Shown in pieces: positions 23,079 through 36,950 of a stretch of 62,000 bases of DNA; position 1 is the stretch's first letter, and every line of letters begins with the position of its first letter. The position numbers and the translations under genes are program-made. Source of the DNA: Phoronis australis (Eukaryota; Phoronida; Phoronidae); contig NMRA01000449.1 of assembly GCA_002633005.1 (NCBI GenBank), forward strand, positions 1 to 62,000. Direction: 5' to 3'. Under the pieces are notes generated by a model. The model saw only the letters and a program-made list of their open reading frames with translations. It made no database searches and had not been told where the DNA came from.

Positions 23079-26000
23079 GAATACGACGTTACAGAACTGC
23101 TGTCACGTACGGAGCATGGGGAAGCAGACGGTGATACACACTTGAGAACCTGACAAGTCGCCGACAAACATATGTCTCTAACGCGTATCGACGTTCGAGC
23201 GTACGTGGCTGGCAGATAAACACCACATGACGTGCAGGCTGTCAAACACAAACACGGCGACTGAGCCAGTCATTAACGCGCGTGGGTGACTGGTTCAGAT
23301 ATACATAAACAAACGATCGAATCATTTGATATAGCAACACGTATAAAGAGCCGAACTGAGCACAAATCACAATTGCCGTTCAAATAGTTGACCAGAACCA
23401 ACTGTTCGTTTCCGCGTGACGCGGCGTGCAATTTCGAAGTCCCATGTACAAACAGTGTGCGATGTAGGCCGTATGACGAAGAACAAGCAGTGATGCGCAC
23501 AGGTTTCTCATAGCCGTAACAGAATAATTAAAATTACCCGCAGGTAACTGACCTCGATACATATACACCTGCATATTGCAACGCGCTTGCCTTGAGAAAC
23601 GTGTGATCCATATGTTTTCACAAGCCAGATCTGTGTTCACTCGGCAGTTCTTTTAAAGAGGCGCTAGTCTCAATTTTGGCTCATTAAAACCTTCCAGACT
23701 GAAAAATATAGATTGTTCTGTGACCTCATTAAGTTCCCAGAAACAACTGTGATAAGAACTTCCAATGTTTATGAATTGGAAATGACTCGGCTGTCGATCG
23801 GTTAGAGAAGAAAAGGTCAGCCTCAGATATAAAACTAACTAGTAGGATGTTCCTTGAGGCGGGAAGCACCGTTAAAACAATTTGAGCGCTGCTTCGGTAA
23901 CATGATTATTAGCTTGGGACATTCTGTTTCACTCCAATGTTAATTGTCGATTGTTTCGTTTAATTTTGAGACGCGTGAAAAAATCGAGTCGAGAAACAAG
24001 ACAATTTAGCACATATTCTCTTCAAGATGTGGTCCGAATGGTGCTCATAGGTGTGGGCTTTTGAATTCATAAACATCTCCATTGTTTTTTGTTACGTAGC
24101 AATAGACTATTTTGACCTCAGTACCGCAGCAGCGAGCAATACAACTTTAACGACGTGTTTAAACTGTCTTGAGTGGTCTAGTTGTTACATGTATTAATAT
24201 TTTTTTATAATAATAATTCACCAACTTCCGTGCACTGTCGTGAAAACAAACAAAAATAAATAGCTAGACAGGTAGCATCGTGCGAGGCAGTCAAATCACG
24301 GCTGCAAAGATTTAACTTGTGGAATTTGGATTTTAAAATGTTTATTTTTTAAATGTATACGGTGTCCGAATCGTTACAATGGCTGCACTTGACTTCTGAT
24401 TGGGATGTAAGCCGGAAATCGTCATCCGATGTCTTTACCGCTTGATCCGGTTAAGCTGATGCAGCAAGTGTTACACGCAGATGTGGGTGCCCATTCTTCA
24501 ATTCTTTGTTGATATTAACACACAAGTGTCTAGTTCGAGGAACTATAATTTCATACAGTTTTATGATACTGCAGATTCTGTTGTCATTTTTGTATTGAAC
24601 AAAAAGCAACCGTCACTGAAGTTCACCCAGCGAAGGAAACCATTGTCACGCGTTGTCATAACAACTGTGCACGAGCGTCAGAAGTGTCTGACAAATGCCT
24701 GTTACAGCTTGATAATTATATACACGAGTTACAGAGCTCGACTGTCCTTGAAATGATCGTTTTGTACAGCTAATCATGATTGAAGACGTTTCATCGATTT
24801 ATTTCAAGAGACAAGAGCTCCTCACAGCCCGAGTAGGGATACATAGAACGATGGTTTGTATCGAGTGCTTGCAGCGTGAATGGAATGGTCCGGTGCATGT
24901 CAAAGCTGTGAACTAAAAAAGCTTAAAGGGACACAATTGGTTTACGGGCGGATAAACGCATTTATCACATCTAGGTTGGTTAGGATACACTTCATGAAAT
25001 TGGCTTTGACCAGACCTACAAAACAGAGCGTCTGACTGCGACTGCTGAGGTCGCGTGGTAGGGTCCTTCTTAAATGCACAACACTGTCGCTGATAATGCC
25101 CCTTCAAAAGGAATTTCTATACAACAAAAATGACCTAAAGCATTACACCCCAAACATGCAAACATGTGTGTGAAATTAGGCCAAAAAGCACTTTAATCTC
25201 CTGATTACTGAGGGCGGCACACGATAGCTTTGTGAGCCACGGTCGAATACTCATTCACCAATTTCATAAAAATTGGCGCCAGCTGGGTTGGCTGGGCATT
25301 TTAACTGTTGTGCTGCATGTGAATACTACGAATGACATTTGCTTGATTTTTGAGTCTGTTTTGAGTGAAATAATGCCAATTGTTGATCCTTTGCCTCACC
25401 TCTTGCTCAGTCGTGACTTTTCTGAAACATTTACTCCATGCAAGCGAGAAGTTGAAGTTTAGCAGAGAACTCAAGCACCCTTCAGACACTTCGGATTTGA
25501 AAAAGTCTGTCTGACAGGCGCCAACCTTTCACCCGTCTTCTATAATCTGAAAGGTTTTGGCAGTATGAAAGCACTGTCTCTCATTTCGTAGTAACTGCAT
25601 GCGAATGGTGGAGTTGGGATGTATATGTAAACTGCTCATTTTTTACTAGCCCTCTTCACTTGAGGTAGTCGTAAAAGATGAGAAATATTATTTTTGAATC
25701 GATTTAATTGGACGTGTAACGTTTTTGAAGTCTTTGGCCAAGTATACTCTTTACATTTTCAGAAACAAAAGGGTAGAGCTGAGCTGGTCACTGCGTCAGT
25801 TGTAGACAGTTACGAAACATCTCCCAAAGAGCGCTAATTAGGTTGAGCCGAAATTCTCAACTTCAAGGCTATTTGTAGAAACCAAGTTAGCAGCGGGGAG
25901 TCTTACCGTTGAATCAATCAAGGAACTTTATTCGATCCACGGAGTCAACCTGCGATGTGAGAAACGTTAACTCTCCGTATTAATTTCACCTCTTAACCTG

Positions 26001-26825
26001 AGCCAAAACAATTGTTTTCAAAGAGGGCGTTGCGTGGGATTTGAAACTAATATGATCTAGCTGGTGTCTGTAAGTCACTAAACGCGTAATTTTTCTTTAT
26101 TAACGATGTTCAGTATTCCTTCGAAGTGATGGACATTTATCAGTTTAAGCCTAGGGCAAACTATTGTTGCAGAGATATCAAAGTTTGAGCGCAGTACAAA
26201 GATATTGTTGCAGGGCTACATCAATTTTCATCGAGGCGCAAGCACTTTTAAAGTCGCTGAATCCTTGTTTTAACCATTTTTGATTGGGTTTGAACTCTAT
26301 GGAATTAAAACTAGACAAGATTTTACACGAGTTTTTATAAAGTTTTGGAAAGGTTTCACACACCCGTTGACATCATGGGCACTGTTTCAGAATTTTCTGA
26401 GGACACCGATTTCGGCGATTATTGTTAGAGAATGCAAGTATACGCGGCTTTGGGGATTTTTTTCTGCCGGATCAAAGATAAAAAAATCGCTTTGAATTTT
26501 AACTCGGGTCCAGCACATTAAAACTGGATTTCACTTTGAAGAGCAAGAGTCGGGTGAAAATTCAGAGATGCCGGCTTGTTCATTAATAATTCGTGTGCAA
26601 TTCGGGTGGCATAGACGCTTTTACGAATTTGGGCAGAATTAAAGTTTACTCGAACCGATCTACATGTACTTTGAGGGAGAAAGAGGAAAGTGTAGGACAC
26701 CACCGCCTAGCTCCCATCCATGCATAAATCACAAACCCGACAGGTCACGACATTCACGAAATACGAGAGCTAAATGGCACGACATGGTCCACGAACGTTC
26801 CGAACACGTCCTGAATAGTGTCTCG

Positions 26826-26892
26826 CTGGTTCCCTACGTGCCTAGGCAGCACGCGCTGGCTACCGACCACCTAGCGGGACGCAGGGAACCGG
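26826..26892 (+). other. GC-rich stem-loop, precursor-microRNA-sized
   Basis: CTGGTTCCCTACGTGCCTAG pairs with CTAGCGGGACGCAGGGAACC, with one mismatch and small bulges, around a loop of about 23 nt. It sits in a GC-rich island (about 26700-26960) that contrasts with the AT-rich surroundings. Strand and transcription are unknown. It could equally be a small fold-back element. Confidence 0.35.
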
Positions 26893-27057
26893 CGAGGAAT
26901 AGGGTTCGACCGCTAACGACCTCCAACGATTGTGAGCCGAACTAGCCGGCGCAGACTGAAGCCAATTAAATTTAATTCAGGGTTACATTTCGTAGTCAGG
27001 ACGCAAAAATTTCGTGAGTAAAGCTTGTGTGATCAGGCTCTTCGCTTGTAATGTATA

Positions 27058-27116
27058 GTGACATCTCGCGTGATCCTTGGTTTTCTCGAGTTTCTTACTT
27101 CTACGGAACACAGGCC
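27058..27116 (-). repeat. Dispersed 'GTTCCGTAGACG' element fragment, copy 3
   Basis: In reverse complement it reads TGTTCCGTAGAAGTAAGAAA, CTCGAGAAAACCAAGG and ATCACGCGAGATG, the same order as the other copies. Confidence 0.55.
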
Positions 27117-28855
27117 GACTTTGTCGTTAGTATCAAATCAAAATATGATCATCTAAAAAACATTCGCTAGCCCTCGCGAATCACCCAACAGTAGCTCGTT
27201 CAATGTTATATGCAGTATTTTTACACTGTTTCTTAAACATGTACCGTGCGCAAATATAGCTACGAGTGTAAAAGTAAATTTGAATCGCACTCGTAAGGTG
27301 AAAACGATATCCGTACCAAGTACTCGGTAGATTTCGAAGCGAAGAAGCAACACAAGCAACCGTTGCTATTAAGGAAAATACTCCTCTGGTACAGTAGCAC
27401 AGTCCTGGATAGAAATCTCATTTGTCCTGGAGGTAGGAAAACGCTTTGTGACATTAGTCTTGTTTGTCTTGTTGTCGGACTGATTTTAGAATCATGTTGA
27501 AAAATATCGTATCCCCGGCCACTTCACAAGTTTATCAAACATTCCGCCATCGGAGTTGCAGCACTTGCACTCAGCACAACAGTAAGACATTGCTTGTATT
27601 GGAAGGTCGAATACAGTTAACGCAGTGGAGACAAAGTTGAAAAAGAAAGGCACCTACACGTAATATGCAGAACTACAGACAACTGTTTGACGGACGTTGC
27701 AGCACGTTTATAACAAAATACACACGGCGTAAATATAAATTGGGGTGTAAATATACACTTGGCTGAAAACTCCATGGACTGGGCTTTAGTAAACTGAATT
27801 TTCTAAAACTCGTGGAGGCCAACCAGAATGCACCAGAACGCATTCGCGTACGTGACTGTGAAACCGGGACATGAGGGAAAAGAAAGAACAAAATGTGACG
27901 TACGTGGCTGTTGATTAATCAGCCACCTATCGGGAACGTGCGCTGAATTACGGCTTAGGAAATTCCGACCTTACTTGATGGTTGTAACACGAGTCTAATG
28001 CACATTCTCACGTTGCGGTGTTAGTCGCGTTAAGGGTTTATTGAATGTTAAATCTTAAATTCTGTACGATGCAAAGTTAGCTTAGAAGGCGAAAAACGAG
28101 TGTTCGTAGGAATTTCAGCGTTTCCCCCCTATAACGTGGGAACACTGGAAAATGGTTCATGAGAACTACGCGTTTGGATTCACAGGAGATTTTCATATGA
28201 CTGTAGTGGACCCTCATTCAGAAAATACTGGCATGTCCAAATTCCCCAGAGCTTGTTTCAGTCAAACATCCCGCAAGATGAGTCTACAATAAGCTCCGGA
28301 ATATATAATATCATCCTTCCATGCACTCATTGTTTCCTCTAAACTTTATCAACAGAAATATCCACATCTTTTCTTGCGTATTCTCTCGTTCAATGAAGCA
28401 TTCGCATACACTCACAGGCGCATACACGTCCAAGCACGTAAAAACGGCGCGCGTTCTCTCACAAGCACACACCGTCCTACACAAAATAGCTGCCTTACTT
28501 CCTTTTGACATGGCAACTGGTCCACAGTATACTCCATCCGGTCCCAGTGTCGGTATGGGCGTACTGTCGTTAGGGAAACGTGGGTTTGTGGTACAGTTTG
28601 TCCATAAGCCGTGATGACCGTCTGAAATGAATGGGATAGTCACATGGCATTCTGAAAACCAACCAAAAGACTTATGACCGTTGGTGGTTGTTGAGCAACT
28701 GTGCTAGACTGCGGTTTAACTATTCGCGTAAAGATCGCAATCAGCATTTGTACTCTAATGTCAACCACGTCAATCACGAAGCAACTACGGAGTGACGCTT
28801 GGCACGGCGAAGTTCTATACTCGGATATGTGCCAACTTTCACAGTACATTAATGT

Positions 28856-28923
28856 CAGAAGCACTCAATAGAAGGGAGTGCTTCTGTTAGACAAGAGGCT
28901 CTCGATAGATGGCACGAGAGTGC
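28856..28923. other. Two adjacent stem-loops
   Basis: CAGAAGCACTC (28856-28866) and GAGTGCTTCTG (28876-28886) form a perfect 11-bp stem with a 9-nt loop. Directly after it, GAGGCTCTCG pairs with CGAGAGTGCCTC with a two-base bulge. Function is unknown. Confidence 0.5.
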
Positions 28924-29365
28924 CTCAAAGATTTTTGTATCACCGGACGGCTCTCGTGAGACATGCATGCGATGTCGCTAATACTAATCACGTAATGAGC
29001 GCTCTATAAACACACGCTGCGGTCTGTATATTATATAGCAGCAGACCTCAAAATGGATTAACGTTTACACAGTCATCAAGTTCATGTTTTACGCTGCCTT
29101 GTTTAAACAGTTTTTCCAATAACGGGAACGTATATATTAATGTTGACAAATGTTATTCTGTATATTTACTCTTCTAGATTTACAACGTGACAGGAGCAAT
29201 TTTACCCTGACAAGCAAACGCAAAACTGATACTCGTGGAAACGCTGTGCTCAATCTCGAAATACTAATTGCACGTTAAGTGATGTTGTTTTGATGTCAAA
29301 GACTTTTAAAGCTACATGTCACTTTGTTTAGAAGCTAAAAACGAAAGTCCAGTTAGGCTTCTTAC

Positions 29366-29610
29366 TCTAAAAATTGGTATCATAATATTTTTAGATTGAG
29401 AATTATGCTATTTCCGTTACCAAAAGGGAGCATCGAAACCATCACCTACTCAAGAAAGCGCTTCAAAGTTTATTGAGGCTGGCTAACCCTCAAATTGCTC
29501 AAATTCGAAAATGGTGCATGTAGGTGTAAGAATTCCTTGTGACTTAAGCTGGTAACAGAAGTGGAATGCTATCAAAGTAAGGCAGATTATGAGACCAAGT
29601 TTATAAGGTA
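29366..29610 (+). repeat. Dispersed repeat pair, copy 1
   Basis: It shares AAATTGGTATCATAATA, ATTTCCGTTACCA, ATCGAAACCATCA, AATTCGAAAATGG and a TTAAGAGACC-like block with 33195-33415, in the same order and orientation over about 240 bp. Confidence 0.6.
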
Positions 29611-32124
29611 AAGAATTAATCAACAATATGTTATTTTCTTGCTGTCTACTCCTTCTCTCAGCACTGATGATTGTTAATGTTCTAATCGAAACGTTGATTA
29701 GTAGATATCTATGTAGATATGTTTAGTCAAGCGTTCGTCATCATCTTCGTATTTTGACGAATGTTACAATCGTTACGAATATCACCATCGGCTGCCAGAC
29801 AGAAATACAGAAATATTCATAAGGTGATATATACGCACATGAGGCTGGGGATGTTCGGATTTATCCTATATTTGATGTTTAACTTGTTATATGTGTTTAC
29901 TCATGCATCCTTTTTATTGAAATAAATAAACACATAAAATTCAACTCTACAACCACGTGCCATATCATCGTCGTCACGACTGACGTTACAACTATTTTTA
30001 CATTTAATGTTAGGTAATGTACTCATTGCAGCTATCGTCCGTTGAACTTCATAAATTGGACCGTAACGCAATTATACGCTACAGCCAATGTGACTGGCTT
30101 TAACGCGTTATTTCCCGAGAGACTTGTAGACTCCTACGATTGCAACATTACTCTTCAATGATATTTGCTCTATCTTCACAAGGAATGTTAGATTTTGACC
30201 GTAAACAGGAACACTTGTGTTGGAACTATACTATTCAATAATTATACGGAATATATAGAAACGTCGTTAATTCACAATGCACACCAGTGTCGCTTTAAGC
30301 GAGGCCTTTAACATTTTAGTGCATGAAAAGCATGCTGACAAAATTTAACCTTTTCTAACCCAGTCATTGCCTTGGACACATAATCGAATTCTCATCTTCT
30401 TAAACCCCATGAAGACACTTCGGCTCCTACGTTAACATAAAACGAGTACGTCATTACATAAAACTAATTGATATTTTACAATCGATTCTATATTGTATTA
30501 ATAAAACATGCGTCTTTTTCTCCATTAATTTAGATTATTAATCTGATAGCTTGTACTTTAGGTCAAATACTTATAAAAATGGAATTAGTAGTCGATAATT
30601 ATTCTCGGCTGCGAAATGACCACAATTTCTAAAAACCGGCTAAAACACAATGACGAAATGCAAATGTTACGGCTTAAAATATGTGACCGCACGCCGATTG
30701 TATTGCTTCACATTTATGCAGCGTTCACACGCAGTCCGATCAGAAGCCGGCCCGACAACAAACGGCTATTACTTAAAATGTGCAGTTTATCGCATAAGTG
30801 TAAACGCAGTGTCACGCAGAGCTGACTTGGTTAAAAAAGTAACTTAGCGGCGGAGAACCTTCCTTTTGGAGTAATCGGCGATCTTCATTTACCACGCATA
30901 ATTAGAAAGGCTAACTCTCCGCGTTAAAAAAAAAAAAAAAAANACCCCAAAACATGAACTAAAACACTGGCTTTCAAAGATGTATAGAATAAAAGGCGAT
31001 GAGTGACGCAGTGATTCCGCACAGCAAAATTTTGCGTCGATTGGTTCTTTTGAAACAACTTGCAAATGGAAAAATGGAGTGGTAGATGTGTAGCTTTTAT
31101 AAGAAAGCAGCTCGGAAATATGACCACAAAGGAGTTCACACGCTAAAAGCGAGCGTTCTTATCTGCCGTCTTACCGGGATTTTCCGGTAAGAGTAAATAC
31201 ACTGTAGCATACTATTAATGTACAAAATGCTAATATTCTGATCATTATATGGAGGACCAAAGCCCAACACAAACCTCAACACTGGAATACAGGCTTCTCA
31301 AGCTAAAAGACTGATTTGCCTTCTGATTTCGGGTGGGACAATAACATGGCAAATGACACGTCTAACGAGCGTTCACATGGGGCGACAGATCAAATGTCCG
31401 ACCTGCCTTCTGACCAGACGTCAAGTGAACGCTGTAATAAATTAAATATGCTCAGCAGTTTTGAACTGTTTTGTTGCTGCGTCACTACAAAGAAACTGCC
31501 TCAGTGATAAAAGAATCGAGCCAATACGTAAGGCACTAAAAACACCGTGTACATACTAGACATTATTTGTCTACTAAGAACTTTATTGCTTGGATGAAAC
31601 TGCTGATGTTCAGTTTCTAACTGAAATTGCAACTGAAACAGTAAAAGAAAAGTCACCACTCAATAATCAGAGGTAGGATCGTTCACCAAAACATATTTCA
31701 GGAGTGTAACAAAACGTCAGGGATGAACCCGCAAACATCACGTGTCAATCGGAGGCAGATTGAGTGGGAATAGGAGTAAAAAACCCAAAACCTTCCGTGG
31801 CCTTGAACCAAGGATAAGAGCGGGCCTGTGAGAATAGAATTCCTTGAAACCTGTTAGCACCATTTCCACGAACACGAGACTTAATTATTCATGGCTGAAA
31901 AAGAAGCGAGCCAACACATATCCTGTTAGCAGCAGTAAGGCTGTTTCAAGTCTCCCAGGGACTGTGAGCACCATGTCGAGTAATTATTGTATTGAACATG
32001 GGCCAGCACCATCGGGTACGACCAGTCAGGTTTTTGATGCCATTTTTAAAAGAAAAAATCAATAGGTGAAGCCGATGATAAGAGTAGTAACAATACTGTC
32101 GAATTTACGTTAGTTCCAATACTT

Positions 32125-32389
32125 CAGTAGGCAGTGGTAGTGTTAGTAGTATTGGCAGTAGTAGTAGTAGTAGCATTAGTAATAGTATAGTAACGGTAGT
32201 AGTGGTAGTAGTAGTAGTGGAAGTGATGGTGGTGGTGGTGCTAGTAGTATTGGCAGTAGTAGTAGTATTAGCAGTATTAGCAGTAGCATTAGCAGTAGTA
32301 GTAGTAGCAGTAGCAGTCGCAGTAGCAGTCGCAGTAGCAGTAGCAGTAGCAGTCGCAGTAGCAGTAGCAGTCGCAGTAGCAGTAGCATC
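32125..32389. repeat. AGT/AGC trinucleotide to hexanucleotide satellite
   Basis: Degenerate (GTA)n at the left grades into AGTAGC and AGTCGC hexamers at the right (from about 32285). The long Ala/Thr, Leu and Val open frames over it on both strands are artefacts of the repeat. Confidence 0.95.
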
Positions 32390-33194
32390 AGAAAAATCAA
32401 TGAAAAGGTTAAAAACAAAATTTGAATAACAATTAGTGAGAGACCATACAATTAAACAATACACAGGTAGCCTACCTGGATTTGAAAATGCCTATAGATT
32501 CACTCAACGGGATATCGGAATTGGGATGGTTGCATAGCATGGCTCCAAAATAGAATGATGAATGTTTGCCAAAACTAGTCCTGGTTTTATGAAGATGAAT
32601 GCCATTGATACTAGACTTAGTACGTCTTTTATGAACATGATTTAGGAGCTTGACTTTATAACAAAATACGCAGGTGCCGTGCCATAGAGACATTTGTACA
32701 TAGTTAAACACGTATACAATAATCTCCACGCACATCCAGTTTGAGTCAGCCCAAAGTGGAGTACGTGATATATTCATTTGTTTGCAGAACAGTTCAAGCA
32801 ATCACATTCTGTAGTGGGAGCAATCTGGCTCTTAAACCTAGAGAACACCAAAATATTCCAAACGTGGCAAAACTATGACTCCGTACAAGCGACTCAGAGA
32901 ATCAAGATCCCTCTCAACCTCCTTTATCTTTCTCAGATATTTCAAAGCAAATGTCATCTTCATGCGTATCCCAGATAGCACGTCTATCCAGAAAAATTGC
33001 TTCGTATGTTACTAACCGCCAAATATCAAGGGACAAGAAACTTGGACATCTGATGGGAATGAACACTCTTGTTTTTGACATCTAAGGCCAATCTGCTGCC
33101 TTGTAACCTCAGACAAGCATGGGACAAGTAGGCATCAAAGATGCATTCGCCCTCATCATCTGGGTAAAAACGAAAATCGGTATAGGCCATTTCT

Positions 33195-33415
33195 CATAAA
33201 ATTGGTATCATAATACTCCTTACCGTGGTACAATTCCATTTCCGTTACCATCAGGAACATTGAAACCATCAGCGATTCAATAAAATGGTTTGACCAGACC
33301 TAAAATTGTTAATTCGAAAATGGCGCCATGAACGTATTGTCTGTGGCTAAACCTTGTAACAAGAATGAAATCCTGTCACACTAAAGACATTAAGAGACCG
33401 ATTTATGACCATAAA
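33195..33415 (+). repeat. Dispersed repeat pair, copy 2
   Basis: Second copy of the 29366-29610 repeat, with small indels. The family is unrecognised. Confidence 0.6.
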
Positions 33416-35399
33416 AGGCCTATTTAGGTTTTCGTATTTAAGTATCTAAACAAAGGCGTAATGATGCTTATCACACTTCTTGGACAGTCTTCGCTACGCC
33501 CAAGCAATCCATCTTTTTACTTCACATAATCACACTTTTGTAATGTTGTAGACAAACACGGGAATACTGACCAACACTTATGGCAAATTTCACAGCCTGT
33601 GTTTCGTGTTAACATGTTGTCAGCACACTAAAACCGTTTTTACCTGATGCCAAATGGCCGCCAATATAGTCACTCTACATCCCATTGCCGAATACTCATA
33701 GTTGTCAGCTCCAAGACACGTGCATGTATCCAGTCTGTAAATAAGTACCTACAGACTAGGGGCTACATGCAGAACACATTTTAAGGTCCTAATTCGGAAG
33801 TTGTGATGCTCATTAAGTGAAGTTGTCAGAAAGAAGTCACCACACAATAGGAAAGTTTGGGTGGGACCGGGGCTCCTAGCCTCCTCCCACTGAAATCCGC
33901 CTGTGAATTCAAACATGACACTTGTTTCCCGAAAAAAGTTGCTGGTACACTCCAGAATACGACACTGTGTCGTTATAAACTGAATTTTATGGTTTGCCTT
34001 TAGTAACATTACCTTTCTTCCATTTTTTGGACCACTTATATGGCTCTTCTCAAGGGCTTGACTTTGGTACATGTGTATACAAAAAATAACAGAGTTTAGG
34101 CCCACTGTTTTTCTTACCATGCCCCTGTATTTGAGCCTAACTCAGTGACTGCATTTCTGAAACGTGGGACGAACAACTGTAAAGCGGTCAGTTTCCCGCT
34201 CTGGGTATTTCTACGCTTTTTCCTACAGCAATACTCCTCCGTTGAGTCGGGAACATGTGGCCGAACTCTGACGTCAAATTTATGTGTGTGTTTATAACAC
34301 GTCAAATATATGAAGACTTAGACAGATAGACTTGCAGTATAATTAAGCTATTAATTGTTGTGAAACATACGAATCATTGGGAACGCTTATTATTGGAATA
34401 TTTTAATAACAAAAGCGTCATATGAGCACGCAGCGTAATAGTCGAGTTCAAACGACAGAAGTAGCTGTATGTCTGAGAACAAATTCACTAATTTTGCGTG
34501 TTTCGTTCACCGCAATCTCAACAAATCTATAATTTACGTGCAAGCAAACATACAAACGCATATTTGGACGAACTACGAATATTCATCTAATTATGCATTG
34601 TCAATTGCGTGTGTCGACCTTTGGATTAACGGTCGTCTGCAAATGAAATTTTAAATCTTCCAATTTGATTGATTGTCGCCACCAATCCAGTCAAAAACAG
34701 GTTGCCATGATCTGCAATGCACCGGTGGGTGGTAACTTATGTGGTGTAAAAATGCAGCTGGTTTCAAACCCAGTTCAAGGCATTTTCTCAAAACAACTGG
34801 TCTCCCCACGGCGCTAAATTGTAGAAAATGGCCAGAAAGCTGCTAAGCAAAAGCAATTCACTGCTGACATCCCACACATTTATAGGAGATTTAGATTTCA
34901 AATAACACTTTCAGTACTCGTACGCGGTGAGTTGGCCTGGGCCGTCAATGATTAGAATAATTTTTCCAATAAAATTGGATGCAGATTGCAAAAAAGTAAG
35001 AACCAAAGAAGCCAAAACACTTCATTTTTATTGACAGTTTACAAGGAAGCTTTCGACAGGAGGCGCTTTAAGAGAGTGGATTTGCTAGCTTTGTGCAGGA
35101 TGCAATCTTCGAAACAAATCGCTTTCATGATACAGCAATAGTTCAAAAGAGATATTGATTTCACAACGTTTAACCCCTGCCACTGAGGAGAGGAGCCCTT
35201 CGATCTCGCCATAAATCCAATTACCCTTCTCAATTATCCCCTCTCCTTTTAAGTGTCAGCTTCCCATGTAGTACGAATCAATGGTAATTAAATATGCATA
35301 ACATATTCATTTTATGACAACAACTTGCCACTGTTCACTAGGGCTAAACAAATAACGAGAACGCACGGTAAATTATACCAGATAAATACATCAGTCGTC

Positions 35400-36950
35400 G
35401 TTCGTTACTCACCACCGGCCAGTTCATAACCACATCACCCTAACGAGTACATGTGTTATGCACTCGTTTATTTTCAGGTCGATTGGGTAAAACTTGCATT
35501 ACCGTATGTGTCCCTATTTAGCATTTATTTGTAAAAGAGCTTTTTTTTCTCAAAACAAGTTTTCCATGCAGGCGCATGCGTCCTGTTACAGGCGTAGACG
35601 GCTATCACGTGTACACTGTACATTTGCATGCCTCGGATATTGTCGCGTGGCACTTTCATTTCTGAAGCACGTGATCCATTCTTCCCTGCTATCCATAGCC
35701 ACTCTTCTTTGTGACCGACACGGCCCCAGTATTGCCTCATCACCTCTTCTTCAATTGTTCCCCTATCCAGTTATACGTGCTTAGTTCAACCCGTTGCCCC
35801 AATACAAACATCAACTAAGTGGCAACTTGTTCACGACCCTCATCATTAACCCTTTTTCATGTAACAATTTTTAGATACCCTGATATTCCTATTAATTTTT
35901 GTCAACTTTACTATTGTTTTCAGTTCCCCAAAAGTTTCAGCTTAATCCCCTTCAGTCTAAGTGGTGAACTTTTTATCACCTTGTTATTTAACATTACAAT
36001 CCATTCATACTAATTTTTATCTTTATCTGCTACTTGCTTCTGACTGAATTCTCATTTTCCATCCCTTGTATTGTATTGTATTGTATTGTATTGTATTTAT
36101 GTAACAGTGATATATTCCTTCAGTAATCATGGCTACACTTTCTGCATTATCTGTTTCTGATTTACTTTTCCTCATTTTAGTCAGTCTTTAACATTTTTAC
36201 AGTTCAATCTGTCTTTACTCTTTTAACAGTTTAGCTTATATTGTATGCTTATGCAAGTGCAGTCCTTCCTAGTGTCAGTACAGAGTGTACAGATTACTGT
36301 ATTTTCTTAATCTTCCATACCCACGATTCTTATTATTTTAATCATTTCGTTTTCCAACTTCAATGATCTTGACGCTATCCATGTATCTTAATGATCATGT
36401 TTCCTTATTTTAGTCTTTTTAGCTAACTACTGCCCTGAGTAGCAGAAAAAGTTGTCTATCTCCGTCGTGTTTAAAACTTGTCACCATAGTCCAACGCTTC
36501 TGGTGGATATCTTGTTTCTGTTGCATATATTCACTGACACAATACGCGTTCTAGAAACAACTACGTTCCTCAGTTTCTCAGAACAGGTCAACGCACTTTT
36601 TATGTAGTGGTCGCCTAGTACAATCAACTACCACTCACCCTGAGAAATGTTCAGTTCAGAAATTTGAATCTAGTCATTTAACTAAGTTCTGTAATTATTT
36701 TCAGTTCCGTTGCTCATGTTGTTAGTATTCCCACATATTATAACTTCCTCTATTACTGTGTCTGTGTTGACATACGCAACATAATTCATCGTTATTTTAT
36801 TTTTCATGTTTTCTTGTAAATTTCATATTGTACCAAGGCCTATTGGAAGAACAGTGCTTTACAAAGAACATGGCTACCGAGAGTAAAGATATTCAAGGAA
36901 CAATAAAGCAACGGTATTTTTGAGAATAACGAAGAAACAAATAAAGACGA
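35400..36950 (+). mobile_element. Possible 3' untranslated tail of a non-LTR retroelement
   Basis: This is a pyrimidine-rich AT stretch containing (TTGTA)n at 36066-36097. Farther on is the segment GGCCTATTGGAAGAACAGTG with CTTTACAAAGAACATGG, then a GACAATAAAG-like end, which resembles 3' ends of some invertebrate LINEs as I remember them. No reverse-transcriptase frame is present. The call is tentative. Confidence 0.25.

Noticed and set aside
26664-26945. 93-codon plus-strand frame in the GC-rich island, possibly transferred bacterial DNA
   Set aside because: The composition is unusual but the peptide is not protein-like and the block contains a large hairpin; a repeat or non-coding element fits better.
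32105-32464. Long Ala/Thr and Leu frames
   Set aside because: Produced entirely by the AGT/AGC satellite.
32472-32801. 109-codon minus-strand frame containing D-S-N-W-M-C-V-E and S-L-W-H-G-T-C, resembling claudin loop-1 pieces
   Set aside because: No hydrophobic TM1 precedes the Trp, no acceptor keeps the frame open in phase 1, and the rest is not similar to the core. The resemblance to exon 1A's S-S-N-W-M-V-V-K is probably chance.
33749-34120. 123-codon minus-strand frame
   Set aside because: It lacks splice borders, domains or hydrophobic pattern; a frame of this length is expected by chance in 62 kb on six frames.
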